Origin: Thermoproteota archaeon
GTDB lineage: Archaea; Korarchaeota; Korarchaeia; Korarchaeales; Korarchaeaceae
Length of the DNA stretch: 53,207 nucleotides
NCBI GenBank assembly: GCA_027491735.1
Contig: JAOZGP010000036.1
Coordinates: forward strand, 1-53,207
Direction of reading: 5' to 3'
The notes below the pieces were generated by a model. It saw only the letters and a program-made list of their open reading frames with translations. It was not told the DNA's origin and made no database searches. Positions 34,008 through 42,919 of the stretch are shown in pieces. Both the position numbers and the translations under genes were made by a program. The stretch's first letter is position 1. Every line of letters starts with the position of its first letter.

Positions 34008-34669
34008 ATGAGAGGCGTGAGGTACCTCCTGGTGCTGGGTTGGTGATGGCGGGAGTGACCTGCGGCATGGCAGCAGCGACGGCAGCAAGTCACAACGGCA
34101 TGATTGCCAAGGTGATGGGCGGGCAGGTAGTAGAAGAGGTGCTGCTGAGCGGGGATATGAAAAGCGGACTGCTTACGGTGACAACCTCCGACGGGTCCGT
34201 TGTTGGGACCGTGAGCGTGAAATCCTCTGATGGAACTCCAGTTCTGAAGATCGGCAAGGTCGTTGAGAGCGGCAGGGAGATAACACTGTATACCGAACAT
34301 AAAACAATGCATGTGAAGAAAATCCATGATGTAGCTTTAACAGAAGAGCAGAAGGATAAAGCGATCAATATAGCGAGTGGAGATCCGAAGGTCCAGGAGT
34401 TGATCAAGGAAACAGGCGCAGACGTTAATGACCTCACCATTCTCTCAGTAGGTCCAACTTTTGTGGTCGACGAAGAAAGCAGTCAGGCGAAGGTGACGGG
34501 AGCAACCATCTGGGTGGCGTTGGGAGATAGGTGCTACCTCATGCAGGTGTCTTTCGAGAGCAGCAGTGTGACCAACATATATCCGGTGTCCTGTCCATCA
34601 GCGACTCCTTCAGGAGAGCATACAGCACACAGACGCGGATCTCCAACCTCCTTTTTCTTTTTTACGTAG
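34008..34669 (+). CDS. Secreted protein with PepSY-like C-terminus, frameshifted at N-terminus
   Basis: ATG 34008 follows AGGTGAG and starts MRGVRYLLVLG, a signal-peptide n-region and the beginning of an h-region, but the frame stops at 34044. The long frame from TTG 34040 continues with VMAGVTCGMAAATAAS, the missing rest of the signal peptide, and then a secreted domain. Adding one G to the GGG at 34037-34039 joins them. The C-terminal part (ALTEEQKDKAINIASGDPKV ... VTGATIWVALGDRCYLMQVS) resembles PepSY-like domains. It is paired with a membrane-bound regulator gene downstream. Sequencing error, real mutation or slippage are all possible. Confidence 0.65.
34652..34663 (+). terminator. T-tract at the end of the secreted-protein gene
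   Basis: TTTTTCTTTTTT overlaps the last codons. Archaeal termination needs mainly a T-tract, so partial termination before the next gene is possible. Confidence 0.4.
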
Positions 34670-34694
34670 CTAAACCCTAAACTGTGGTGAGAAA

Positions 34695-35187
34695 ATGAAA
34701 TCCAGCATGACGAAGAAGGATTTAGCCTGGGCATGTGTCCTCGTGATATCCACGTTCGTGCTGAGCTACAAACTACTCCCCCGTTCATCTGACAATCTCG
34801 GTAAACGGCGCGGCTATCTCGTCGGAGAAGCTACCGAAATTCTTCACATACACCGATGTCATGTTCATAGCGATCTCATCGGGATTTAGTGCTGCATATC
34901 TGATCCATCGCGCGGAAATCACCGAAAAATCGGCAGGGGAGGTGGTTCTGGGGGAAAGAAAGAGGAGGTGGGAGGAGATCGCAAAAACCCTGAAGGAGGA
35001 TGAAGCAAGAATATATCGGGCTGTGATTGAATTGGGTGGGATAATCAGACAAAGCGAGTTAGTTGAGAGGTTAGTTGAGAGGACGGGCTTGTCGGAGGCA
35101 AGCGTCAGCAGAGCTCTGGACCTGCTTGAAAGCAGGGGTTTGGTCGAGAGGAGGAGAGGGATGGGAAATATAGTGGTATTAAAATAA
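34695..35187 (+). pseudogene. Membrane-anchored winged-helix regulator, frameshifted
   Basis: The first frame encodes MKSSMTKKDLAWACVLVISTFVLSYKLLP (one membrane helix). The second frame supplies VHLTISVNGAAISSEKLPKF, then a second hydrophobic helix (DVMFIAISSGFSAAYLI), then a cytoplasmic MarR-like winged helix (IYRAVIELGGIIRQSELVER, SEASVSRALDLLESRGLVERR). The frames meet in CCCCC at 34783-34787; removing one C restores a 164-residue protein. The second half alone is open from ATG 34861. Topology suggests a sensor for the envelope protein encoded upstream. It is annotated as broken, though an assembly error is plausible. Confidence 0.65.
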
Positions 35188-35425
35188 TTGGGAATATCCA
35201 AAAGCTCAGGTGCTACCATGGAGAGGTGATCGCGTCGGGACGTTCGAACGATCGACCTGTCGGATCGGAGGTGCACGAGCCCCGGTGCGTAGGACATCCA
35301 GAGGTGGGGCATGAGCACGAGACCCATGGACACCGAAGTGAACTCCCTGCTCTAGTTCTGGAGAAAGCGGGAATAGTGGAGTATGGAGAAAGCTGCTTGA
35401 AAACCGACCTCTTAGCATCAGCCTT

Positions 35426-36307
35426 CTACAACGATGAAATTCTTTCCCTGGCCATTTCGACGTACTCCTTTCTAATCTCCACACCGATGAAATGCCTCCC
35501 CAATCTCTCAGCCACAACACAGGTGGTCCCCGATCCGACGAAAGGATCCAGAACGACATCCCCCCTGAAGGTGTAGAGCTGAATGCATCTATATGGTAGC
35601 TCCTCAGGAAACGGTGCTGGATGTCCTATCCTCCTAGCGGATTCGGGAGGAAACCTCCACACGCTCTTGGTAAATTCCAAGAACTCTTCCCTTGTTATGG
35701 TGCTCTTCTTTTCCCCTCCAGCCCTTCTGAAGTCTCCCTTGGACATGACTATTATGTACTCGTGCTGATCCCTCAACACAGGGTTGACGGCGGACATCCA
35801 ACTCCCCCAGGCCGTGGACGCCCCGCTTACAGCATCTCCCTTGTCCCAGATTATCTCACCTCTAAGCAGGAAGCCTATGTTCTCAAACAGCCTCATGAGA
35901 TGAGCGTGCAAGGGAATGTACGGTTTCCTTCCCAAATTGGACACGTTGAAGCAGACCCTGCCCCCCCACACCAGGATTCTGTAGACCTCCCCCATGACCT
36001 CCTTCACGAAATCCAGGTACTCCTCAAGTGTCATGTCCCTATCGTACTCCTTTCCCACGTTGTAGGGTGGCGAGGTCACCACAAGGTGAACGCAATTGTC
36101 CGGAAGCTCTCTCAGAATATAACGGGCATCTCCGAGCAGTATCCTATCCAAAAATTTTTGAGGTACCTGATTCTCCGTTAAATCGCCTGAAGGACATGCT
36201 CCTTTAAATCCCCTCAGGGTGTAAAGCTTTCTCGAGTAAAAAGCTCTGGAATCGTGAGATTCCCTTCCCCTGGAGCCGAAGCTGCTTGTCCTGGTGCGCC
36301 TCCCCAT
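35426..36307 (-). CDS. Solitary DNA methyltransferase (N4/N6 amino-MTase, beta-type order)
   Basis: This site-specific DNA methylase has the catalytic motif TSPPYN (about 82-87), typical of amino-methyltransferases and often of m4C enzymes, placed before the AdoMet-binding motif DPFVGSGTT (about 254-262). Between them are VFCFNVSN-like strands and a target-recognition region. The first about 50 residues (RRTRTSSFGSRGRESHDSR) are low-complexity and basic, so the true start may be downstream, near MPQK-like codons. No restriction endonuclease gene is adjacent, so it may be an orphan regulatory or epigenetic methylase. Confidence 0.88.
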   Translation of the reverse strand: MGRRTRTSSFGSRGRESHDSRAFYSRKLYTLRGFKGACPSGDLTENQVPQKFLDRILLGDARYILRELPDNCVHLVVTSPPYNVGKEYDRDMTLEEYLDFVKEVMGEVYRILVWGGRVCFNVSNLGRKPYIPLHAHLMRLFENIGFLLRGEIIWDKGDAVSGASTAWGSWMSAVNPVLRDQHEYIIVMSKGDFRRAGGEKKSTITREEFLEFTKSVWRFPPESARRIGHPAPFPEELPYRCIQLYTFRGDVVLDPFVGSGTTCVVAERLGRHFIGVEIRKEYVEMARERISSL

Positions 36308-36341
36308 TCAGCACCCCCGACTCCCAGAAAAAAGAGAAAAA

Positions 36342-38297
36342 TTATTTTCCAGTGAGCTTAGCTTTCCTCTTCTCTAAGAAGGCCTTCACCCCCTCCCTCG
36401 AGTCCTGTGTGCTGAAGATCAGCCCAAACAACGACGACTCGAGAGCGAAATCTTTTTCGCTTCTCAAAGCAGTTTTTATGGCTGCTAACGACAGGGAAGG
36501 CTTCTCGGCCAATTTAAGAGCGAGATCTACGGCTTTGTTCATGAGCTCCTCGTCAGGAACTACTTCATCCACCAGGCCCATCTCCCCAGCCTCCCTAGCA
36601 CCGATCAGATCTCCCGTCATCATCAGCCTGCAGGCCTTGCTCCTTCCCACGAGCTTGTGCAGCCTCTGAGTAGCCCCTCCACCGGGCATTATTCCGAGGT
36701 TCACCTCGGGCTGCCCGAGCTTGGCTGACTCACATGCTATCCTCACATCGGCTCCCAAAGCTATCTCCATGCCTCCTCCAAGGCAGTATCCATTTATGGC
36801 CACTATAACTGGTTTCAGCGAACTTTCCATCCTCTGAGCGACTCTTTGGAACCTCATGGAATACTTCATGGCGTCAAATGGGCTGAGCTTAAGGAGATCG
36901 GATACGTCGGCTCCGGCACAGAATGCCCTACCAGATCCGGTTATTATAATGACCCTAACCTTCTCGTCGTGATCCAACTCATCCAGAGCTCTCTCAAGCT
37001 CATCGAGAGTTTCCATGGTGACAGCATTGAGCTTCTCAGGCCTATTCATCCTCAGGATAGCGATACCTCTCTCATAGTCCTTATCCAGGGAGAGCGAGGT
37101 GTACCTGCTGATATAGTCGTAGAAACCCTGTCCGGCGACTTTCCCAACCTTGTTCTCCTTGAGCATTTTCATCAGGAGGCTCGCCGGGGCGAACTCCTTT
37201 GATCCAAGCCTCTCCTTCAACTCCATGAGGGAGGCGACCACCCTTCCAATTCCGAACTCATCGGCGTACTCGAAGATTCCCTTGGGATATCCAAGACCCA
37301 ACTTGACAGCTGTATCTATGTCCTCCTTCGATGCAACCTCCTCCATTAGCAAGCAGGCTGCTTCATTCACCCCAGGGGAGATTAGAAGGCACTCGTCAAC
37401 TGCTTGGGCTGCTTCAGGGTTGAGCTCAGGTTTGACGTACTTCCCAGGATCTGGGTACTTGTAAAATCCCTCTCCCTTCTTGACCCCGAGCTTCTTCCTC
37501 TGAAAGAGCTCCTCCATGAGTGGACATATGGATATATCCACTCCCCTTTCCTTCACAGCTTTAAGTATGTAGTAGAAGACGTCCACGCCGCTGTAGTCAG
37601 CAAGCTCGAAGATCCCCATGGGAAAGCCGAGTTTCAATACCACAGCGGAATCTACCTCATTTACGGAGTGAACTCCTTTGTGAACGAGCATGCAAGCGGT
37701 GTTCATGATTCTCACCAATATCCTGTTGACGATAAATCCGGGGACGTCCTTCCTCAGAACCACAGGCGTTTTGCCCAGCTTTTTGGCCAGCTCCGCTGCA
37801 GCCTCAACGACGTCTTCTGAGGTCTCCTTGCCTCGAACGATCTCAACCAGCTTCATCAACACTGGAGGATTGAAGAAGTGCATTCCTAGAAACCTCTCAG
37901 ATCTCCTCATGAAGGAGGCCAGCTCGGATATCGGGAGGCTGCTCGTGTTGGAAGCTATGATGGCATGCTTGGGAGCTGACATATCCGCTCTCTCCAGGAC
38001 AGCCTTCTTTACCTCCATCCTCTCGGGTACGGCCTCTATGACAAAGTCAGCGTCTTTACAAACTTCCTCAATACTCACCGAGGTTCTTATCCTGCTCATA
38101 ATAAAATCAGGGCTTTCGGAAATTCTACCCTTACTGTAGAGCTTGTTTATACTCCACGAGATTCTATCGAGGGCTTTCCTCAAGATCTCGTCGGAGATGT
38201 CTGAAATTGAAACCAAAAATCCGTTCATTGCAAAGAGCTCGGCAATACCGTGCCCCATGGTTCCGGCTCCGATAACTGCTACACGCCTTATCTCCAT
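36342..38297 (-). CDS. Fused 3-hydroxyacyl-CoA dehydrogenase / enoyl-CoA hydratase
   Basis: A 651-residue bifunctional enzyme of beta-oxidation type. The N-terminal NAD domain starts MEIRRVAVIGAGTMGHGIAE; substrate-domain segments are FLGMHFFNPPVLMKLVEI and GFIVNRILVRIMN, with a duplicated C-terminal dimer region. After about residue 390 comes a crotonase domain with the oxyanion-hole segments GRAFCAGADVSDL and LGGGMEIALGADVRIA. The order dehydrogenase-then-hydratase is the one known in archaea, including the 4-hydroxybutyrate cycles, as well as in fatty-acid metabolism. The frame is open to 38543, but ATG 38297 with GGGGG upstream is the family start. Confidence 0.93.
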   Translation of the reverse strand: MEIRRVAVIGAGTMGHGIAELFAMNGFLVSISDISDEILRKALDRISWSINKLYSKGRISESPDFIMSRIRTSVSIEEVCKDADFVIEAVPERMEVKKAVLERADMSAPKHAIIASNTSSLPISELASFMRRSERFLGMHFFNPPVLMKLVEIVRGKETSEDVVEAAAELAKKLGKTPVVLRKDVPGFIVNRILVRIMNTACMLVHKGVHSVNEVDSAVVLKLGFPMGIFELADYSGVDVFYYILKAVKERGVDISICPLMEELFQRKKLGVKKGEGFYKYPDPGKYVKPELNPEAAQAVDECLLISPGVNEAACLLMEEVASKEDIDTAVKLGLGYPKGIFEYADEFGIGRVVASLMELKERLGSKEFAPASLLMKMLKENKVGKVAGQGFYDYISRYTSLSLDKDYERGIAILRMNRPEKLNAVTMETLDELERALDELDHDEKVRVIIITGSGRAFCAGADVSDLLKLSPFDAMKYSMRFQRVAQRMESSLKPVIVAINGYCLGGGMEIALGADVRIACESAKLGQPEVNLGIMPGGGATQRLHKLVGRSKACRLMMTGDLIGAREAGEMGLVDEVVPDEELMNKAVDLALKLAEKPSLSLAAIKTALRSEKDFALESSLFGLIFSTQDSREGVKAFLEKRKAKLTGK

Positions 38298-38373
38298 GAG
38301 AACCCCCTTCTTCCTTCTAGCGGTTAACTTTAAACAATAGTCCTCGACATGCAAAGGTGTCTGGGTTGGGTCG

Positions 38374-38814
38374 ATGAAGCTCTTTCTCTTGGATGATGAT
38401 GCAGTAGTGTTCTCATGGGCTAGAAGAGGAGAATGTTCGTTGAAGATAAACGAGCTGGCTGTTCTTAACGGAGAGCTAGTGGCATCATACTTCCAAGCAG
38501 CTGTCCTCGCTGCCCGGGTGGTTAGAGCTTTTAAAAAAGGCAAAAATCTAGCTCAGACCCCTGAAATTGAGCTCCTGTGTGTGGTGCTTGGGGAGAGGAA
38601 CATAAGCAGGGTGATAAAGCTCAGACCTGCAAGCGATAAGATCTTGGCTGTTTTCCTTTTCTCCAATAGAAAGGAAGCAATCAGGAAGTTTGTGGATATC
38701 TGTAGGAAGAACAGGATCGTTCCGATAGATAAATGCTTTAGTTTTGGGCGCGAAGAGCGCACCAGGATCTATCATCATCTGGAGAAGACGGTCCTCTTAG
38801 AGCTGGACAGATAA
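38374..38814 (+). CDS. cgi121: KEOPS complex subunit Cgi121
   Basis: A 146-residue protein of the CGI121/TPRKB family, the tRNA-recruiting subunit of KEOPS, which makes t6A37. The typical core is NLAQTPEIELLCVVLGERNISRVIKLRP, with the ...A.ElLlyisG.RqI..A... pattern. Bud32, the kinase subunit, is encoded at 41616; Kae1 and Pcc1 are outside the window. It is divergent from the fused hydratase gene and 31 bases upstream of prefoldin beta. Confidence 0.82.
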   Translation: MKLFLLDDDAVVFSWARRGECSLKINELAVLNGELVASYFQAAVLAARVVRAFKKGKNLAQTPEIELLCVVLGERNISRVIKLRPASDKILAVFLFSNRKEAIRKFVDICRKNRIVPIDKCFSFGREERTRIYHHLEKTVLLELDR

Positions 38815-38845
38815 CCTTATTACCAGACAGACGCCTCTCGTTCTG

Positions 38846-39196
38846 ATGGACATGTCCGCTGCTAGTGAGGACTTCGTTACCCTCAAGTATAGAGAACTTC
38901 TTGAGAAGATCGAGAACGCAAGGATACAGCTCGCTACATTCACATCAGAGCTGAAAAGCATCGAGGATGCCATCAAAAGGATAGAAGATCTTCCGAATGA
39001 TGCCGTCCTCTACGAGAAAGCAGGTCATGTGTTCATCAGAAGGAGCAAGGAGGAGACCTTGCTCGATCTTAAAGCACAAAGAGAGGCCCTCACAGCCCTT
39101 TTAGAACAGGTTAAAGATCAAAGGAGAAAGGCAGAAATGGAACTTCGTCAACTGGTCGAGAACGTTAGATCCGGGTCTGTGTCTCAAGCGACCTGA
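38846..39196 (+). CDS. pfdB: Prefoldin subunit beta
   Basis: A 116-residue coiled-coil protein with two long helices (about 8-45 and 78-110) and a central hairpin DLPNDAVLYEKAGHVFIRRSKEE, the family fingerprint. It forms the four outer subunits of prefoldin with the alpha subunit encoded at 25642. The end overlaps the convergent RecJ-like gene by 32 bases. Confidence 0.94.
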   Translation: MDMSAASEDFVTLKYRELLEKIENARIQLATFTSELKSIEDAIKRIEDLPNDAVLYEKAGHVFIRRSKEETLLDLKAQREALTALLEQVKDQRRKAEMELRQLVENVRSGSVSQAT

Positions 39197-40562
39197 TCAG
39201 CTCTTCTAAGAACTCCTTCAATTTTTGAGCAGGTATCAGCGCACCAGCAGCATCAGCGTGCCCTCCACCCCTTCCTCCATATGCCTCTCCGAGCTTCTTC
39301 GCAACATCATTTAAGTTAACGCCAGAGGATATCGATGCGGCCTTCCTAATCGATATCTTCATCATCTCGTGATCTGTCTCGGCATACCCAATCACAAAAG
39401 CTACTCCCCTCGTGTTTCTGCTGAGAATAGATACAAGAGTTCCTATTATTGTGTCCTTCACGAATCCCTCCCCTTCGACCAGAAGAATGCTCCCTCTCCT
39501 TGAGATGAGCTCACCCTTCTCAAACCTGCCGAGATATCTCATGAGAGCACGTCTGTACTCTGATAAAAGGTCAAAGGCTCTATTGACGAATTCCCCTCTC
39601 ATCCCTTGAGCGACAAAAAGTCCTATATATGGGGCTCCAACCCTTCCACAGGCATTTAAGACTGTGGCGAAGCTTCTGAGATCTCGAAGTGGTGATCCTC
39701 TTTTCTCCCTTCTCAATAGGTAAATCCTGCCCAGGAGAGCCTTTGGATCTCCTCCCGCGGACGATATCCTCTCAATGAGTTTGTTCAGGAGGACTTTCTT
39801 CTTATCCTCAGATAAATCCTCCAAAGTAGTCCATTTATCTCCTTTCTTGACGGGTATGTCAAGGTCCTCGAGCAGCTTGACTGCAGCTAGACTGTTGCCC
39901 GTGATGCCGGGTATGGTGGGGTCCACGGTTCTCTCCAGAGCGGCGGCCAGTGGATACTCCGGACCTCCAAACAACCGTATATCCCTCCTGACCTCGACAA
40001 GTCCGGAGCTTACGGCCTCATTGAGTATGCTGCTATTCATTCCGACCAGATCTCCAGATCTATTTATCTGCATATCTCCCAGGGCTCCTACTAGAGGGAT
40101 GTGAGGAGGTACTCCATTGCACATCTCTCTAGCTAGAAGATAGCAGACCCCAGCTCCTGATAGATCCAGATCTCCGTTAAGGCCAAAGTCAAAGGGATTA
40201 AGGTGCAGAACTCCATCTCCTGGCCTACCGTTGGGCATGTGATGATCCAAAATAAGCACGGTTCTATTCTTAAAGGTGGATTTTATGTCCTCAATGTATC
40301 CGGATCCGAGGTCGGAGAATATATTGAGAGGATAATCATCATTCGAGAGCTCCTCAAGGAGAGTAAGGCTGAGATACTTCACGAAGGTGACGTGATGAGG
40401 TACTCCCAGTCTCCTCAAAGCAAGAGATAGCACTGCTCCTGAGCTCAGGCCGTCAGCGTCGATGTGGGTTACTACACGAACTGGGACGAGATCTCCTTTT
40501 CTCCATCTTTCAAGAAGAAATGACGAGATCTTTCTTGCTTCCTCAGCTATCTTAAGCCGCAT
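39165..40562 (-). CDS. DHH-family RecJ-like phosphoesterase/nuclease
   Basis: 465 residues with DHH-family motifs THIDADGLSSG (32-42), IFSDLGSG, the defining ILDHHMPNG (104-112), and the C-terminal DHHA1 motif GGRGGGHADAAGA. Archaeal RecJ homologues (GAN type) associate with the CMG helicase and degrade single strands. It follows and overlaps uS15 by 11 bases, a conserved archaeal pair. Confidence 0.93.
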   Translation of the reverse strand: MRLKIAEEARKISSFLLERWRKGDLVPVRVVTHIDADGLSSGAVLSLALRRLGVPHHVTFVKYLSLTLLEELSNDDYPLNIFSDLGSGYIEDIKSTFKNRTVLILDHHMPNGRPGDGVLHLNPFDFGLNGDLDLSGAGVCYLLAREMCNGVPPHIPLVGALGDMQINRSGDLVGMNSSILNEAVSSGLVEVRRDIRLFGGPEYPLAAALERTVDPTIPGITGNSLAAVKLLEDLDIPVKKGDKWTTLEDLSEDKKKVLLNKLIERISSAGGDPKALLGRIYLLRREKRGSPLRDLRSFATVLNACGRVGAPYIGLFVAQGMRGEFVNRAFDLLSEYRRALMRYLGRFEKGELISRRGSILLVEGEGFVKDTIIGTLVSILSRNTRGVAFVIGYAETDHEMMKISIRKAASISSGVNLNDVAKKLGEAYGGRGGGHADAAGALIPAQKLKEFLEELIRSLETQTRI

Positions 40563-41007
40563 ACAGCTCGGCGATCTCCGGAGTGTATTTCCAATTCTTC
40601 GGAAGCTTCCCGGTCCTCTTGTAATACTTAACGAGTCGGTGGATCTTAGCCTCTATGAGGCCGAGACCTCTCTTGGCAACTAGATCTTTTCTATGGAATT
40701 CTAGGTGTTTTCTTACCCTGTAGGCCCTCTTTATGAGGTTTTCTAGGTCTTCAGGAATTTCCGGTTTCAATCCATGCTTCTCAAGGATCCTAGTCACCTT
40801 TTCTCCGATCACCCTCTTGATGAGAGGAACTCCGTACTCGTCCCTGAGGATCATGCCTATCTCACTCGGTTTATGACCCTTCTTGGCCAACTTGACAACA
40901 AGCTCCTCTATTTCCTCACTGCTCAGAGGAACCCAACTTAGATCTACATGAGCGTGCGGTCTTTTAGAGGCGGATCTTCCTCTCTTTCTGCTGTGCATCC
41001 TGGCCAA
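40552..41007 (-). CDS. rps15: Ribosomal protein uS15
   Basis: 151 residues with the archaeal/eukaryotic N-terminal extension (MARMHSRKRGRSASKRPHAHVD) and the S15 core: VVKLAKKGHKPSEIGMILRD and HRKDLVAKRGLGLIEAKIHRLVKYYKR. It binds the central domain of 16S rRNA. It is in the Bud32-RdgB-S15-RecJ series on the minus strand. Confidence 0.97.
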   Translation of the reverse strand: MARMHSRKRGRSASKRPHAHVDLSWVPLSSEEIEELVVKLAKKGHKPSEIGMILRDEYGVPLIKRVIGEKVTRILEKHGLKPEIPEDLENLIKRAYRVRKHLEFHRKDLVAKRGLGLIEAKIHRLVKYYKRTGKLPKNWKYTPEIAELYAA

Positions 41008-41056
41008 ATCAACACCCTGCTTAGAGAGTTCTCCTCATCCATTAAAAATTGTTTCC

Positions 41057-41623
41057 TTAGTAGAACAAGCTTTCAATTATCGAAATAAGTTTTCCCACAG
41101 CTCTCCCCCTATGGGAGAACCTGTCTTTATGCTTCCCCAGCTCGCCGAAGGTAAGCCCGCCAGCTCCATGTGGCTGGAATATAGGATCAAAGCCCCATCC
41201 TTCTCCTCTCATGCTCTGGGGGATCGTTCCGTGAACCCTACCTTCTATCACAAAAATCCTTCTGGAGTCCGCAACGAATGCTATGGAGGAGACAAATTCG
41301 GCTGATCTGTCAACTTCATTGCTCATTAACCTCAGTATACCCTTGCAACCTATTTTCCTGAAGACATAAGAGGAGTAGGGTCCTGGAAATCCTCCGAGGC
41401 ATCTTATAAACAACCCTGAATCCTCCACGAAAAAAGGAGGATCAATGGCATTCTCTTTGATCAATGTATGGGCTGACTTAAGGACTATTTCTCTATTGGC
41501 ATCTCCTCTAGGCTCTTCATATCTTGCTCGAATCCATAAAACATTGATCTTCCTCTTTTTGAACATTCTCCTGATTTCTTCAAACTTGTGTTCATTACTT
41601 GTGACGAATCTAATATCAGCCAT
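41057..41623 (-). CDS. rdgB: XTP/dITP diphosphatase (RdgB/HAM1)
   Basis: A 188-residue house-cleaning pyrophosphatase that removes ITP/XTP and their deoxy forms. It has the N-terminal IRFVTSNEHKFEEIRRMF (SxNxxK motif), PPFFVEDSGLFIRCLGGFPGPYSSY, and the C-terminal GEGWGFDPIFQPHG followed by FSHRGRA. The length is normal. The start overlaps the end of Bud32 by eight bases. Confidence 0.96.
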   Translation of the reverse strand: MADIRFVTSNEHKFEEIRRMFKKRKINVLWIRARYEEPRGDANREIVLKSAHTLIKENAIDPPFFVEDSGLFIRCLGGFPGPYSSYVFRKIGCKGILRLMSNEVDRSAEFVSSIAFVADSRRIFVIEGRVHGTIPQSMRGEGWGFDPIFQPHGAGGLTFGELGKHKDRFSHRGRAVGKLISIIESLFY

Positions 41624-42227
41624 GGTATCGACCTCTCCTCCTCACCTGGTGGATTCTCTTCAGTACATGCTCAGCCTCATCTCCCATGATCGCTCTATAT
41701 CCTTTGATGAACGCTTTAAGAAAGAGTTCAGAATGATCTAAAGAGGATCTCACGGATCTCTCAAGAACCAGAAGATCGACGGCTCTCTCCTCAACAGAAG
41801 ACGAGAACTCCCCAAGGCCAAAATCCAAGATACAAAGCTTCCCCTCATAAACGATCACATTAGCTACGGTGAGATCGTTGTGTGATATACCAGCAAGATG
41901 TAATCGGCCTACGAGAATCCCCAACTCCTCTCCTAACCTTTCGTTTTCCTCAGGATTTCTCCTCAGGTAGTCATCCAATCTCTCACCAGGAACGTATTCC
42001 ATTACGATCTCATGATTTTTGACGTCAAACACGAAAGGCACTCTGACCCCTGCCTTTCTGGCGGCCACTATGAGCTTGACTTCTCTCCTAGTTCTTGCTC
42101 TCCTCAGCTTGTAATCGAGCTCACTGACTCTATATCTCTTCCTCACACGAACCTTCCTGATGACCTTCTCCCCAGAGATCTTGTCAAGGTAGACGAGGGC
42201 CTCAGCTCCCGAGGATAGGATCTTCAT
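41616..42227 (-). CDS. bud32: KEOPS kinase/ATPase Bud32
   Basis: A small 203-residue RIO-like kinase. It lacks a P-loop but has the SSGAEALVY N-terminus, the catalytic loop SHNDLTVANVIV (115-126), DFGLGEFS (135-142), and a C-terminal tail ending RRRGRYHG, the usual R-rich end. It stimulates Kae1 in t6A37 formation. It is encoded as a separate gene, not fused to Kae1. It lies four bases after the pcm gene. Confidence 0.95.
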   Translation of the reverse strand: MKILSSGAEALVYLDKISGEKVIRKVRVRKRYRVSELDYKLRRARTRREVKLIVAARKAGVRVPFVFDVKNHEIVMEYVPGERLDDYLRRNPEENERLGEELGILVGRLHLAGISHNDLTVANVIVYEGKLCILDFGLGEFSSSVEERAVDLLVLERSVRSSLDHSELFLKAFIKGYRAIMGDEAEHVLKRIHQVRRRGRYHG

Positions 42228-42231
42228 AGGA

Positions 42232-42891
42232 TCACCTGAAACCCCACTCCCCCCTCAATGGGACAAACGCCACGTCCGTTATGGCCTTCTCCATGATACG
42301 AGATCCTTTCTTCTCAATGAGAACGAGTTTCTGGGCGAAGAACGGGGTATCTCCAACTGGTATGACGATCTTTCCTCCATCCTCCAACATCTCCACCAAG
42401 GGTCTTGGGACTCTGGGGGCAGCAGCTGTGACGAGTATCCTCTCCGGCTTCCTCTTGAACTTTAACCCCTTGCTTCCATCGCAGGCTACAACGGAAACCC
42501 TATCATGATACCCGGCCCTTCTCAAATTCTCCCAGGCGAACTTAGCGAGAGGTTCCAGTATCTCAGAAGTTATGACCTTGCCTCCAGGGGAGATCATCTC
42601 TGCCACGGTAGCTGCATGGTAACCGCTCCCGCTTCCTACCTCAAAGACGAGCATGCCCTCTCTGAGATCCAAAAGCTCGTTCATCATGAACACCATGTGG
42701 GGCGCACTTATAGTCTGTCCGTGCCCTATAGGCAGGGGGGTGTCTCTATAAGCATACTTCCTCAGCTTTGGAGGAACAAATAACTCTCTTTTGACTAAAA
42801 GGGCAGCTCTTTTAGTCCTCTCACTTCTTAATATCCCTATGCTCTCCAGCCTCTTGACGAGCCCGATCCTCTCCTCCTCAAGTGACGGCAT
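42232..42891 (-). CDS. pcm: Protein-L-isoaspartate O-methyltransferase
   Basis: A 219-residue repair enzyme that methylates isoaspartyl residues with AdoMet. Family segments: RELFVPPKLRKYAYRDTPLPIGHGQTISAPHMV and the AdoMet motif VFEVGSGSGYHAATVAEM, then KIVIPVGDTPFFAQKLVLIEKK. The frame is open to 43080, but ATG 42891 starts the domain and avoids overlap with the divergent DUF371 gene. Such repair suits growth at high temperature. Confidence 0.94.
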   Translation of the reverse strand: MPSLEEERIGLVKRLESIGILRSERTKRAALLVKRELFVPPKLRKYAYRDTPLPIGHGQTISAPHMVFMMNELLDLREGMLVFEVGSGSGYHAATVAEMISPGGKVITSEILEPLAKFAWENLRRAGYHDRVSVVACDGSKGLKFKRKPERILVTAAAPRVPRPLVEMLEDGGKIVIPVGDTPFFAQKLVLIEKKGSRIMEKAITDVAFVPLRGEWGFR

Positions 42892-42919
42892 ATTTTTATC
42901 TACCTCTCCAGGAACTGGA

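Noticed and set aside
34785-35333. Minus-strand frame of 182 codons opposite the membrane regulator
   Set aside because: It is antisense to a region whose plus-strand frames encode a coherent winged helix and has no recognisable motif.
35188-35425. Plus-strand frame with histidine-rich segment (around 35226-35420)
   Set aside because: No ribosome binding site, runs into the methyltransferase gene on the other strand, and no recognisable domain.
38298-38543. N-terminal extension of the fused dehydrogenase/hydratase
   Set aside because: Extension is low-complexity, overlaps the divergent Cgi121 gene, and the family start with ribosome binding site is at 38297.
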